This document shows positions 56,169 to 64,000 of a stretch of DNA of 64,000 nt, piece by piece (within the stretch, counting starts at the first letter, position 1; the number at the start of each line of letters is the position of its first letter). Source of the stretch: Rhizophagus clarus (lineage: Eukaryota; Glomeromycota; Glomeromycetes; Glomerales; Glomeraceae). Under the pieces are notes generated by a model, which searched no databases, had not been told where the DNA came from, and was given only the letters and a program-made list of their open reading frames with translations. A program made the translations under genes and the position numbers. The stretch lies in contig BLAL01000215.1 of NCBI GenBank assembly GCA_015698045.1, forward strand, positions 496,001 to 560,000, given 5' to 3'.

Positions 56169-56703
56169 AAAGCTCAAGTAACTCTTCTCTAGTCGTATTT
56201 ATAGTTATAGTACTTTTTTCCTTACCATCTACTACTATTCTTGACATTTTTGTTACTATGCCAAAGGCCTTCAATGCACGAGAAACAAAGTTTTTGCTTA
56301 AGGGATTATCTATTACAATACAATACATATCATAAAATACGGCAAAGGGTTCATTTATTCCTTCTACTACATATAAATCAAATAAAAATCGATATAAAGC
56401 TTTTTCTCCTACATCCCTATCTAGCTCATTAATTCGTTTGAGTAGCCAAATCTTGATTGATTCAACATCTGGTTCAATACTATTTAACTGTTCCTCATAG
56501 TCTCGAGTAAAGGTAAAAGTAAGTTCATCATCTAGAGAGACTGATCTATATATTTTGATTAGCTTATATATATTTTCATGTAAGCTATCTATATCAGTAC
56601 ATCTTTGTACTGTACGTCGGAATTCGATAGTAGATAGGCCTCTTCTTGGCTTGGCCAATACAAGTCCACAAACTGGGCAGTATTTTCTAATTTGCTCAAC
56701 CAT
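56143..56703 (-). CDS. Element protein with N-terminal CPxCG knuckle and winged-helix-like end
   Basis: 186 residues from the ATG at 56703. CPVCGLVLAKPRRG at 9-22 is half of a zinc ribbon; a second CxxC pair is not seen. The middle is helical (LHENIYKLIKIYRSVSLDDE, ESIKIWLLKRINELDRDVGE). Residues about 135-180 (NPLSKNFVSRALKAFGIVTK followed by MSRIVVDGKEKSTITI) resemble a winged helix of the sort found at the C-terminus of D5-type helicases. A nucleic-acid-binding or transcription role is plausible but unproven. It is first in direction after the 56760-57344 gene and overlaps the ATPase 3' end by 26 bp. Confidence 0.6.
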   Translation of the reverse strand: MVEQIRKYCPVCGLVLAKPRRGLSTIEFRRTVQRCTDIDSLHENIYKLIKIYRSVSLDDELTFTFTRDYEEQLNSIEPDVESIKIWLLKRINELDRDVGEKALYRFLFDLYVVEGINEPFAVFYDMYCIVIDNPLSKNFVSRALKAFGIVTKMSRIVVDGKEKSTITINTTREELLELFRKNGIDY

Positions 56704-56759
56704 TTTTTTCAGAATTATCTACATAAAAAATGAAATTATTTAATTACCTGTTTTTATAT

Positions 56760-57344
56760 TTATTCTTTACTACAGTCTTCACATAAACCGCTCTCAGGTA
56801 ATTCGTTAAGGTTTACAGGCATTTGACACTCCCTGCATAAGGCAATATTAAGTTTGGCAAGCCTTCTTGATTGTTCCTCTTGTTGTGCTTCTCTTTCTCT
56901 TTGTCTGATAAATTGGCGTGCTTCTTCAACCCCTTGCCTATAACTTGGATTGAGTCGATCCCATCTAGCACGATGAACAGTTATATTATGTGCAGTTTTC
57001 AAGTATTCAAGTCTTACCTGAGTATCTTGCAGATACAATAAAGACGGATTAGACTGTGCGATTTCTGCATATCTTGGAGGAACAAGATAGTAATCTTCTA
57101 TTATTTCATATCCAGCCCTTTGAATTAAATAATAATACGTTCTAGTTCCAAATTGAACCATTCGTCCAGTACTTACATTGAGATAGCTTCCCCTTACAGA
57201 AGAAGGTGGAGGTGCAGTTGCTCTTCGAACCAATCCGCTATCAAGATAATCATATGCTTCTAAAACTAGCTGATTGAAAGTTGAACCACCAACACGAATT
57301 GTTCTGCCGGTCAATGGATTAGTAGTATATCTATTAGCACTCAT
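56760..57344 (-). CDS. 2-cysteine-adaptor-like protein with C-terminal zinc ribbon
   Basis: 194 residues from the ATG at 57344. NPLTGRTIRVGGSTFNQLV at 9-27 closely fits the 2-cysteine adaptor motif (NPLTGR.I..GG.TY..L) found in many proteins of large DNA viruses, although the flanking cysteines are replaced. A second, weaker copy follows at about 50-75 (YLNVSTGRMVQFGTRTYYYL). An Arg/Glu-rich helix (EEARQFIRQREREAQQEEQS) leads to a zinc ribbon at the C-terminus (CRECQMPVNLNELPESGLCE DC, two CxxC pairs 15 residues apart). These adaptors are thought to mediate protein-protein contacts in virions; its partner is unknown. Confidence 0.65.
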   Translation of the reverse strand: MSANRYTTNPLTGRTIRVGGSTFNQLVLEAYDYLDSGLVRRATAPPPSSVRGSYLNVSTGRMVQFGTRTYYYLIQRAGYEIIEDYYLVPPRYAEIAQSNPSLLYLQDTQVRLEYLKTAHNITVHRARWDRLNPSYRQGVEEARQFIRQREREAQQEEQSRRLAKLNIALCRECQMPVNLNELPESGLCEDCSKE

Positions 57345-57399
57345 CTTTTTTTATTGTTACTTTAGTATAGGCTATATTCAATTACGATTTTTTTTTCTA

Positions 57400-57660
57400 A
57401 AAATGAAAAATCTCTAGTAACAAAGTTACTTCGTCATCAGCCTTTTATGCAAAAAATGAAAAATGCCTAGTGACAAAGTTACTTCGTCATCAGCCTTTTA
57501 TGCAAAAAATGAAAAATGCCTAGTGACAAAGTTACTTCGTCATCAGCCTTTCCACAAAAAAATGAATAATGCCTAGTGACAAAGTTACTTCGTCATCAGC
57601 CTTTCCACAAAAAAATGAATAATGCCTAGTGACAAAGTTACTTCGTCATCAGCCTTTGCA
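57400..57660. repeat. Five 53-bp direct repeats, each with a 19-bp palindrome
   Basis: ACAAAGTTACTTCGTCATCA starts at 57420, 57473, 57526, 57579 and 57632, exactly 53 bp apart. Within each unit TGACAAAGTTACTTCGTCA is an inverted repeat with one mismatch around a central T. The rest of the unit is an A-rich spacer (AAAAAATGAAAAATGCC). The array fills the longest non-coding gap inside the element (57345-57680), between two minus-strand genes. Iterons of a replication origin, binding sites for an element-encoded factor, or RNA hairpins near a terminator are all possible. Confidence 0.85.
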
Positions 57661-57680
57661 CAAAATTTTTAATAATAAAT

Positions 57681-58115
57681 TTATAGCTTATTACCAAGAA
57701 GTTCATCTAAGACGTCCTCAGTTTCATCTTCAGTAAGTTTACGTCTAGGTGGTGCTTCTTTAGTTTCTTTAGGAATATGTTTATATAAATCATAGACCTT
57801 TATAATTCTAAAAGCAAGATCTGGATTAAATGGATACTTTGCTCGAATCTTTGCAATTTTCTCATAATACGATTCTTCATTTGGCAATAATTTCTTAGCT
57901 GTATAACGAATATAGCCTTCTGGATTGTTGGCAGATTCTATTTTCTTAATATAGTTTACGTGATTCTTTATAAGATAACTTTCTTTACCATATCCATCTT
58001 GTAAACCTGCCAATATGACACCTTTTAAAGCTTTTATAATTTCGGCCAGATACATTTCTGGCCCGATAAAACTAGGATGCTTGTTTGTGAATGGGAATGA
58101 GTCGTCGTGTTCCAT
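57681..58115 (-). CDS. Element protein of unknown function, 144 residues
   Basis: Starts at the ATG at 58115. Mostly helical and charged (FIGPEMYLAEIIKALKGVIL, GYGKESYLIKNHVNYIKKIE, YYEKIAKIRAKYPFNPDLAF) and ending in an acidic helix (RRKLTEDETEDVLDELLGNK). No domain is recognised. It lies just downstream of the polymerase gene (36 bp) in the same direction, and next to the 53-bp repeats, so a replication-associated role such as a DNA-binding or terminal protein is conceivable; no evidence beyond position. Confidence 0.6.
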   Translation of the reverse strand: MEHDDSFPFTNKHPSFIGPEMYLAEIIKALKGVILAGLQDGYGKESYLIKNHVNYIKKIESANNPEGYIRYTAKKLLPNEESYYEKIAKIRAKYPFNPDLAFRIIKVYDLYKHIPKETKEAPPRRKLTEDETEDVLDELLGNKL

Positions 58116-58151
58116 CTTTGTACTTCTACATCTAAGGAAAAAAATATTTAA

Positions 58152-59990
58152 TTATACGGTCCATACCACTTGGTTAGCATTTTTTACATGACACTCTCCT
58201 TCTTTTTCGAATTTTAGAGCTTTTAGAGTCTTAAAGGCATCTTTAGCACAGGCTATAAGAGGAGAAGAGTTAACGTCTTCTTCTAGAATGAATCCATCAG
58301 TATGAATACGTCTGACTTTATCCACATAGGGTTGTACCATTTCAGAAATAAACTTTCGACCATGTGCTAGAAGGAATGGAGCAATTCTAGGGTATTCACC
58401 TTTAAAGGGATTACCTGGATTCGTAAACTGGAATCTCCACTGCTTTTCTCCTATTGGTACAATCGAGTCTAATACCTCACCATCTGGAAAGTCAAAAGAC
58501 TTACTCGATGTTGTAAGAGTCTTGTATGTTTTCTTTCTTTGGCAAAGTGCACCCCATAGCATATTAAGAATTCTTTTAGCTACTTGGCCAGCTATACCAC
58601 CCTGATTCTTGATTTTAAAGAGAAAATCTACATATTCTCCAAAGATTACACTACCCCGAATTCGAGTTTCTTTTTCATAAATAAGTGCATTGGAGGCTCC
58701 ATCCTGAATTAATGTAACTTGAAGGCCAAGAGCTTTGGCACGTGTAAGATCAATATGAGTATATACATTATGGTAATTATATCGAAATAGCGGGGTATCC
58801 TTTTTTTCAATACTTGCACGAAATATTCCAAAATGGCTATATCCTCGATGGTTAGTAAAGTCTTTTAAAATCTGAAACTTACCTTTACTGATAGGAAAGT
58901 TTAAAGCTGACTGCTGAATACTAGGATAAAGACTTGTATCATCATAACTCCTTCCGTATCCTTTCCAGTTATTTTGTGCCCAGATAATCCCTCCCATCAT
59001 TGCTTTACTTATCCATTGTGCTTCAAGTGCGTCAAGAGGTTCATTAGCAGGAATACTCACACTTAATTTTTCAAATAGCCATAAAGCCGTTTTCTTTATG
59101 TTCCAATCAAGTAATGATATATCAATTGGGAGGCCTAGCTTTTTCGTCTCCTGTAAAAAGGCATCTCGTTCAGCAATAATTCTGATATATGCCTTTTCCA
59201 ATGATTCTTGGCGTTTAGCTAGAATGAAGGAGTAGTTTTTGCTAAACTTAAGTTTTTGAAATTGCTGGACGGTAATAGGCTTGATCTCCTTTCCATTATA
59301 TATTTCAACAGTATCTTTTACTTCATTCTCCTGATAAGTTATAGGCTTCTTTGGCCTTTTACATTCAAAGCTGGGATGTTTTCTATCTGGATTAAGAGCG
59401 AGGGAATAATGTCCATTAGTGAGAGTGAGGGTTATTCTTCTTTGTGCTGGACTCTTAGAGATATAAGTATGATCACCTACTACATTGATAGCAATACTTT
59501 GAGCTAATCGTTCTATTTTTTCAATACAGGCAATTGGAATAGGATCATCTCGTGCCAAATTTAGATAATCTTTAATGTACTCAGGTTTTTCAATAGTTTG
59601 AGGCATATTCGAATAAGTGCCATAAGCCATTTTTAAGCACTGATAAAGGCAGTCATTTGTATCACCACATCCACCTGATACCGCTGGTAAATCCCTCATA
59701 TAAATGATAAAGTTATCAAATCGCTCTGGATCACCTATATTATCAGGCAATTGACTCGCATCATAGTGATCAAGTAGAGAGAAAAGGTTTGCGTCATCTC
59801 CATTTGTAGTCCATTGACCAGGCTTCCAGTTCTCATAAGGAAGTAGGATTTGAAACTGTTTGCCTGGATATCGGGCTTTAAGTTTTTGATCGAGGTTTGC
59901 AATTCTTTCTCTAGAGAACTGTCGGCCACTAAACTTAACTTCTATGATATCTGGCCTATTTGGTAAATGACGAACTAGTCTTGAAAACAT
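58152..59990 (-). CDS. Family B DNA polymerase palm fused to an OTU-like domain
   Basis: 612 residues from the ATG at 59990. The C-terminal half has the PolB motifs: a GG region (AMMGGIIWA, 330-338), motif A YDDTSLYPS (349-357), motif B AKRILNMLWGAL (471-482) and motif C RIHTDGF (561-567, with D565). These place the metal-binding aspartates at D350/D351 and D565. The 3'-5' exonuclease domain usual in protein-primed PolB of Polintons is not visible, and the protein is well short of the usual 1000 or so residues. Instead, residues about 105-200 read GGCGDTNDCLYQCLKMAYG and later TLTNGHYSLAL, matching the D...C and HY motifs of OTU-type cysteine proteases (D110, C114, H194). It should copy the element DNA; the OTU-like part might cleave ubiquitin or a viral precursor. 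No terminal-protein domain is identified. Confidence 0.8.
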   Translation of the reverse strand: MFSRLVRHLPNRPDIIEVKFSGRQFSRERIANLDQKLKARYPGKQFQILLPYENWKPGQWTTNGDDANLFSLLDHYDASQLPDNIGDPERFDNFIIYMRDLPAVSGGCGDTNDCLYQCLKMAYGTYSNMPQTIEKPEYIKDYLNLARDDPIPIACIEKIERLAQSIAINVVGDHTYISKSPAQRRITLTLTNGHYSLALNPDRKHPSFECKRPKKPITYQENEVKDTVEIYNGKEIKPITVQQFQKLKFSKNYSFILAKRQESLEKAYIRIIAERDAFLQETKKLGLPIDISLLDWNIKKTALWLFEKLSVSIPANEPLDALEAQWISKAMMGGIIWAQNNWKGYGRSYDDTSLYPSIQQSALNFPISKGKFQILKDFTNHRGYSHFGIFRASIEKKDTPLFRYNYHNVYTHIDLTRAKALGLQVTLIQDGASNALIYEKETRIRGSVIFGEYVDFLFKIKNQGGIAGQVAKRILNMLWGALCQRKKTYKTLTTSSKSFDFPDGEVLDSIVPIGEKQWRFQFTNPGNPFKGEYPRIAPFLLAHGRKFISEMVQPYVDKVRRIHTDGFILEEDVNSSPLIACAKDAFKTLKALKFEKEGECHVKNANQVVWTV

Positions 59991-60066
59991 TTCTTTGAAA
60001 TATATAGTATTTATTTAATTACTAATTTTTTGTTACTATATTTGAAAAAAATAAAATAACTAGCCC

Positions 60067-62412
60067 TTATAATTGATCAATTTCACCAAATAAGCCATCA
60101 TCAGATAAGCCATCATTATAATCTGATTCGTATTCTTCACCATTGACCTCCATACATTCACGTTCATTTATTTGGCTATGACATTCTATTATCTGTGGTT
60201 GTAATTTTGCAACTTTATAGCCAGAAGGAGGTTCTACAAATATAGTTTCCTTATTCTCAATGTATTTTCTTAGATAGTCAGCAAGTTCTATGCATTTTAT
60301 GTACCTATCCACCTCATCATTATATTTGATCCATTCTTTTAGCTTATCTATGGCATCACCAAATTTGACGAGATATAGGTTATCTCTTCTCGCAATTTTA
60401 TCAAATTCCTCCAATTCGGCTAAGAGTAATTCCCAGTCATATTGATCATCTTCGTAATATTTAGCCCAACATTCTTTGGCTATAGAATATAGCTCATTTA
60501 TCATATCATCACGAGAATTCTTGTACCAGGGCTTTATGTAGTCATTTTTATGTCTATCTATCCATTCCCAATATTTGGTGGTATTCATTTTAGGCATGGG
60601 ATCTGGATTAGCTTTTTGAACTGACTTTAGGTCTTGCTTTGATACTTCTTGTGATATAGACGGTTCAGCTGGTATAGAAGGACCAGGTATTCCGTATGGT
60701 TCTGGTTCTTGCTTTGACTCTGGTTCTTCCTCTGACTTAGCCGAAACTGATATGAGATTATCTAGTTCTTTTAAATAGCCATCTATTAGATTTTCAAAAG
60801 ATTCTGAAGCGGTGGGCTCTGATGATACTTCTACCTTTAGATGCGCTGGCTTTGGAGGAACTGGTGGTGGACTTTTCTTTTGCTCATGAACAGAATTGGG
60901 AAGCCTTTCAGATGGAATATCAAGAAGAACTTCAGATACTTCATAACCTTCAGGTATTTCAATATTTTCAACTTCATCTATCATATTCTTTTTCACAAAT
61001 ATAGTATAAAGTTCAGTATATGTAACCGAATACCATTGGAGTCTTTTATTAGCTTTTCGATCTCCAATTCTCTTTTGTTTAGCTTTTATTCCAAGTTCTC
61101 CTAATGCACGAGTAAATTCTTGTACAGTGTAGGGCTTTTTATTAGAACTGACATATGTAGTAAACCAAGCTTTAAAATTATAATATAATGTAGATGACGA
61201 CTCATCTAGGTCTTTATGCTGAATTATATATTTTTCTTTAATGAATTCGTGAACTTTATTGATATCCCTATTTATCATCATTAGTTTGGTTTTTGTCATA
61301 GGGATCTTACGTTCATTAAAATCTGGATTAAGCTTTACGTATTCTAATGCATAGGAATAAAAAGCTTTACCAACTTCTGGATCTTTTATAGCCGAATCTA
61401 ATGGAGCATAGTAGTGGTCCATACCAGTACCATTATTAACATACTTTTCTGAGACATCTGGAATGAAATATCTTCTGTCATTTCTGTCTAGCCGAATAGT
61501 CTTGCTATTATTACTGTTAATAATTAGATTCGTAATATTGGTAACAGGATAAGGCGTCCTATGTTTTTCTTCTATCATTAAAGTGTCGCTATCTATAAAG
61601 TCTTTAAGGCGATTTGCAAAAGTAATCCAGTCTGTGGATTTGGAATTAGACATTTCTTCTAAAACTAATAAGCATTTACCTTCTAGCTCTTTATTAAACT
61701 GCCCAGTGATAATTTTTTCATTTGTAGTTTTCATAGTAATTTTTGGGCCAAGAACTTTTTCACGAAGAAACCATGTAAGCATTGTTTTACCTGTTCCTGG
61801 ACCTGAATATAGAAATATTGTTTTTTGCATCTTTTGGCCAATAGCAATACGCATAACCAGATTTTTCATATAATAAGCTTGCCTTTTATCTGATGAACAA
61901 AGCACTTCTTCCATATGATTAATAATTAGCATTACCTGATCACGAATTTCTTGGCTAAATTCATGAAATAGAGGTGGATTAGGATGAAGAAAGCCAGCAA
62001 ATTCATTGATATAGTATCCACCATCTGTATCATGAAATATTTTAGGCTGATATGGGTTCACTTCAGGAATAAAGAATGGGGTATCTCTAAAGAACCAAGC
62101 CTGAATATCAAATGAACCAACTACCTTTCCTTCATTATTTTTGAATTGTACGACATCTTTTTGGATAAAAGAATCTTCAGCTTTCTGTTGAGGATAATGC
62201 TTAAAAATTTGTTTCTTTGGAAACCACTTATATACACCTACATCACTACGTGCAAAGTAACTTATCAAATACTTTTTAGCAGGTGCAAGCTCTTGAAAAG
62301 ACTTAGCTGAATATAAGTACTTTCTAAGAGTTCGGCTACTGAATTCCTGAGTAGGTATAGCTAAGAGGAATTGACCACGAGATGCTTTATGTGATTGGCT
62401 TTGGTTACTCAT
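60067..62412 (-). CDS. SF3 (D5-like) replicative helicase
   Basis: 781 residues from the ATG at 62412. The superfamily 3 helicase core is clear: Walker A SGPGTGKT (203-210), Walker B CLLVLEEM (247-254), motif C TNLIINSNNSKTIRLDRNDR (294-313) with the arginine finger beside it. A D5-like N-terminal extension (about 95-200) precedes it, and residues about 380-480 look like a winged-helix region. The remainder is less conserved: a Pro-rich stretch (PPPVPPKP), a Ser/Glu-rich low-complexity part (EEEPESKQEPEPYGIPGPSI), then a Trp-rich helical region and an acidic tail. No archaeo-eukaryotic primase motif is recognised. SF3 helicases of this type unwind DNA for poxviruses, virophages and related elements; they are not universal in Polintons. 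It is the last gene before the right repeat. Confidence 0.85.
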   Translation of the reverse strand: MSNQSQSHKASRGQFLLAIPTQEFSSRTLRKYLYSAKSFQELAPAKKYLISYFARSDVGVYKWFPKKQIFKHYPQQKAEDSFIQKDVVQFKNNEGKVVGSFDIQAWFFRDTPFFIPEVNPYQPKIFHDTDGGYYINEFAGFLHPNPPLFHEFSQEIRDQVMLIINHMEEVLCSSDKRQAYYMKNLVMRIAIGQKMQKTIFLYSGPGTGKTMLTWFLREKVLGPKITMKTTNEKIITGQFNKELEGKCLLVLEEMSNSKSTDWITFANRLKDFIDSDTLMIEEKHRTPYPVTNITNLIINSNNSKTIRLDRNDRRYFIPDVSEKYVNNGTGMDHYYAPLDSAIKDPEVGKAFYSYALEYVKLNPDFNERKIPMTKTKLMMINRDINKVHEFIKEKYIIQHKDLDESSSTLYYNFKAWFTTYVSSNKKPYTVQEFTRALGELGIKAKQKRIGDRKANKRLQWYSVTYTELYTIFVKKNMIDEVENIEIPEGYEVSEVLLDIPSERLPNSVHEQKKSPPPVPPKPAHLKVEVSSEPTASESFENLIDGYLKELDNLISVSAKSEEEPESKQEPEPYGIPGPSIPAEPSISQEVSKQDLKSVQKANPDPMPKMNTTKYWEWIDRHKNDYIKPWYKNSRDDMINELYSIAKECWAKYYEDDQYDWELLLAELEEFDKIARRDNLYLVKFGDAIDKLKEWIKYNDEVDRYIKCIELADYLRKYIENKETIFVEPPSGYKVAKLQPQIIECHSQINERECMEVNGEEYESDYNDGLSDDGLFGEIDQL

Positions 62413-62491
62413 TGTTAGTTAGATACTTTAGTAGAAGTTTTGTTTAATTTATTTTTTTTTATACCTATATATCGACTATGTTTAATTACGA

Positions 62492-63406
62492 TTTTTTTCA
62501 GTATATTTGTCTCTTGGGGGTTGATACACCCAGGTACGAACCGATTGATGACTGGTATGGGTATCTAGTATGAGGACTGATCTGTATAAGAAGTATGTAT
62601 CAGAGTTTGGACCAAGGTCATTGACCTAAAAGTGGTACTAATATTTTGGTACAAACAGCGAATTTTTTTCTAGGACCAATTTGGACCAATTTTTGGACCA
62701 GAATTTTAGCAAAATTAACGTTCTGAAGGCTTTGGAAATGTGAAATCGATACTTTGGTCGTCTGGTACATTGGGCAGAAAAATTTCTCGAAATACTTTAT
62801 TTTTTTGTACGTATAGGGGTATATATAGGTATATATGTATGATGTCTGGAGTTCGTACCAAGAGTGATGCCAATATTTTGGTACAAAGAGCGGGGGTCTA
62901 AGTTTGTACCAATTTTGACCACTCTTTGTACCGGGGTCAATGATGAAATTGGCTTTCTGAAGACTTTGGAACTGTAAAATCGATACTTTTAGGTCTGAAA
63001 TTCGTCTGGTACATTGGGCAGAAAAATTTCTCAAAATACTTTATTTTTTTTTTTTATACGTATAAGAGTATATATATGATGTCTGGAGTTTTTTTTTCTT
63101 AAAATTTTTTGAAATTCTCTTTGACCATTCGTACCAGAGTGATGTTGTATATGATTTTGCTTTTATTTTGTGATTTTGATGGTTATTTGTTATGTTTGTT
63201 GGTACGATGATTGGTACTAAGTTGGTACGAGGAGTATACATAGTAGTTTGTACCAGGGGAAATGGTATTTATCTATGGTATTGTTAGAGACGCGCCGTAA
63301 AGGCGCTGGAGCCTAACTGGAAGGGGATCTGATAGGGTTTTACCCCAGAGGGGGGATGTATACTGGGGCTTTAGCCCAGCGCCTGGCGGAGCCGGGTACC
63401 GACGAC
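62492..63406 (-). repeat. Right terminal inverted repeat, about 915 bp
   Basis: Reverse complement of 48571-49484. Differences I noticed are CTGGGG for CCGGGG near the end, ACTCTTATACG for ACTCCTATACG, a TACGAA for TACAAA change, GTACCTGGG for GTATCTGGG, and one or two bases in A runs. It ends GGGTACCGACGAC at 63406, directly before ATGTAA. Confidence 0.92.
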
Positions 63407-63544
63407 ATGTAATTCTTCTTCACAAATACAACTAAAGAAAAGAAAAATGAGTGTTCTGGAATATTTTCTTTAAGATAATAATGGTTCACTTCATTTACTT
63501 ACTAAAATCTTGTTCAGACACAATTGGAATTATTTATTTTCCAT
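63407..63544 (-). pseudogene. 5' part of the membrane-protein paralogue split by the Polinton
   Basis: Reading the minus strand from 63544: ATG, exon 1, donor GTAAGTAAAT, a short intron, acceptor TTTCTTTAG, then VFVKKNY up to the ATGTAA duplication. The same layout and much of the intron match 21770-21900 of the intact gene. Exon 1 appears to lack one A compared with the paralogue (AATAAATAATTCC versus ATAAAATAACTCC), a further frameshift. It continues at 48570 on the other side of the element. Confidence 0.75.
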
Positions 63545-63836
63545 TAGGCGACACAAAGTGGTAAAAATGGTTTACATATCCCAGCCGGGTCGGTAAATTG
63601 TGATTCCGAAATTTTTTTTTTTTTATATTTTATAATTGACCAATAAAAACAGTTTATATTTTTTGTTACATTGTGCTGTACAGTTTCTTAAATTGACAAT
63701 AAAACACACATATACAGACAAAAAATGCATACATACAGAAATTAGACTATAAACGCATACATACAAATAAAAGTTCAATTACCCATTGGCAACCCTAACC
63801 TATTTTACGCTTCCCTTTGTCACTACCACCCTGCTT

Positions 63837-64000
63837 TCACCTTAGACGTTTCTTTGACAAATTAATAGTATTGCCACCACAACCACTGCAATGTGGGTGT
63901 TCGCCTTTTGCTACATTAGTAACTTCCAGACTTCTGCATTCGAAACAAATGTCCAGAAAGATCCCAGCCGAGTAGTATGGTTTCTCGATTTGCGATGCAC
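63837..64000 (-). CDS. C-terminal end of a zinc-ribbon protein (partial, runs off the window)
   Basis: The frame ending at the TGA at 63837-63839 is open to the window edge (53 codons). It reads IEKPYYSAGIFLDICFECRS followed by LEVTNVAKGEHPHCSGCGGN: two CxxC pairs about 17 residues apart, as in a zinc ribbon, then a basic tail (LSKKRLR). The rest of the gene lies beyond 64000, so neither start nor family can be given. Confidence 0.55.
   Translation of the reverse strand, partial: ASQIEKPYYSAGIFLDICFECRSLEVTNVAKGEHPHCSGCGGNTINLSKKRLR

Larger units (their letters stand above)
48571..63406. mobile_element. Complete Maverick/Polinton-type element, 14,836 bp
   Basis: Bounded by ~915-bp terminal inverted repeats and a perfect 6-bp duplication. 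It encodes a chromodomain integrase, PolB-type polymerase, SF3 helicase, A32-like ATPase, retroelement-type Gag and aspartic protease, two or three zinc-ribbon proteins and four unknown proteins. Integrase, PolB and the packaging-type ATPase are the classic Polinton set. The double-jelly-roll capsid, penton and Ulp1-type protease expected of Polintons are not seen. The ends are 5'-GTCGTCGG rather than the AG...TC usual in described Polintons. Coding density is high and introns are not needed. Base composition is clearly richer in G+C than the host flanks. All main ORFs are intact and the two repeats are nearly identical, so this is a young, possibly still mobile copy. Confidence 0.93.

Overview
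This looks like fungal nuclear DNA, most consistent with an arbuscular mycorrhizal fungus (Glomeromycotina, Rhizophagus type). The call is an inference from gene content, not from a search. The host DNA is very AT-rich, with sparse genes, short GT-AG introns (GTAAGT, GTAAAT) and long gene-free stretches full of degenerate transposons. It holds a local set of MATA_HMG-like HMG-box genes, tnp2-type transposase remnants and lineage-specific small protein families.

Host part, positions 1-48570 and 63407-64000. The left 30 kb carries a tnp2/DUF4218 transposase pseudogene (1042-2611), two near-identical HMG-box genes (6028-6477 and 15037-15486, both minus), a third frameshifted HMG copy (28687-29023), and two paralogous zinc-binding-domain genes (6969-7463 and 9844-10713) that share a core promoter. 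There is also a spliced membrane-protein gene (21770-22793), a dead LINE 3' end (24448-25975) and a coiled-coil gene made of 135-bp repeats (26408-27730). A 15-copy satellite of about 184 bp fills 31090-33780. The next 14 kb has two small genes sharing a 'YYQPPND' domain with 9844-10713, two multi-membrane-span proteins with coiled-coil tails, and several MITE-like fold-back elements.

The centrepiece is a complete Maverick/Polinton element, 48571-63406 (14,836 bp). It has ~915-bp terminal inverted repeats and a perfect 6-bp target duplication (ATGTAA). It is inserted in exon 2 of a second copy of the 21770-22793 membrane gene, a copy that also carries frameshifts. The element encodes a chromodomain DDE integrase, a DNA polymerase B palm fused to an OTU-like cysteine-protease-like domain, an SF3 (D5-like) helicase, an A32/FtsK-HerA-type ATPase, a DUF5679-like zinc ribbon, a 2-cysteine-adaptor-like protein and several unknowns.

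The unusual part is the structural module. I see no double-jelly-roll capsid, penton or Ulp1-type protease, which usually define Polintons. In that place is a Ty3/gypsy-type Gag capsid ORF followed, in the -1 frame across an A9 slippery run directly before the gag stop, by a retropepsin-like aspartic protease. Near the left TIR a separate 88-residue ORF aligns with the C-terminal half of that Gag capsid domain. My working model is a Polinton whose DNA replication and packaging genes were combined with a retroelement Gag-Pro shell module, plus a possible stand-alone capsid-CTD regulator.
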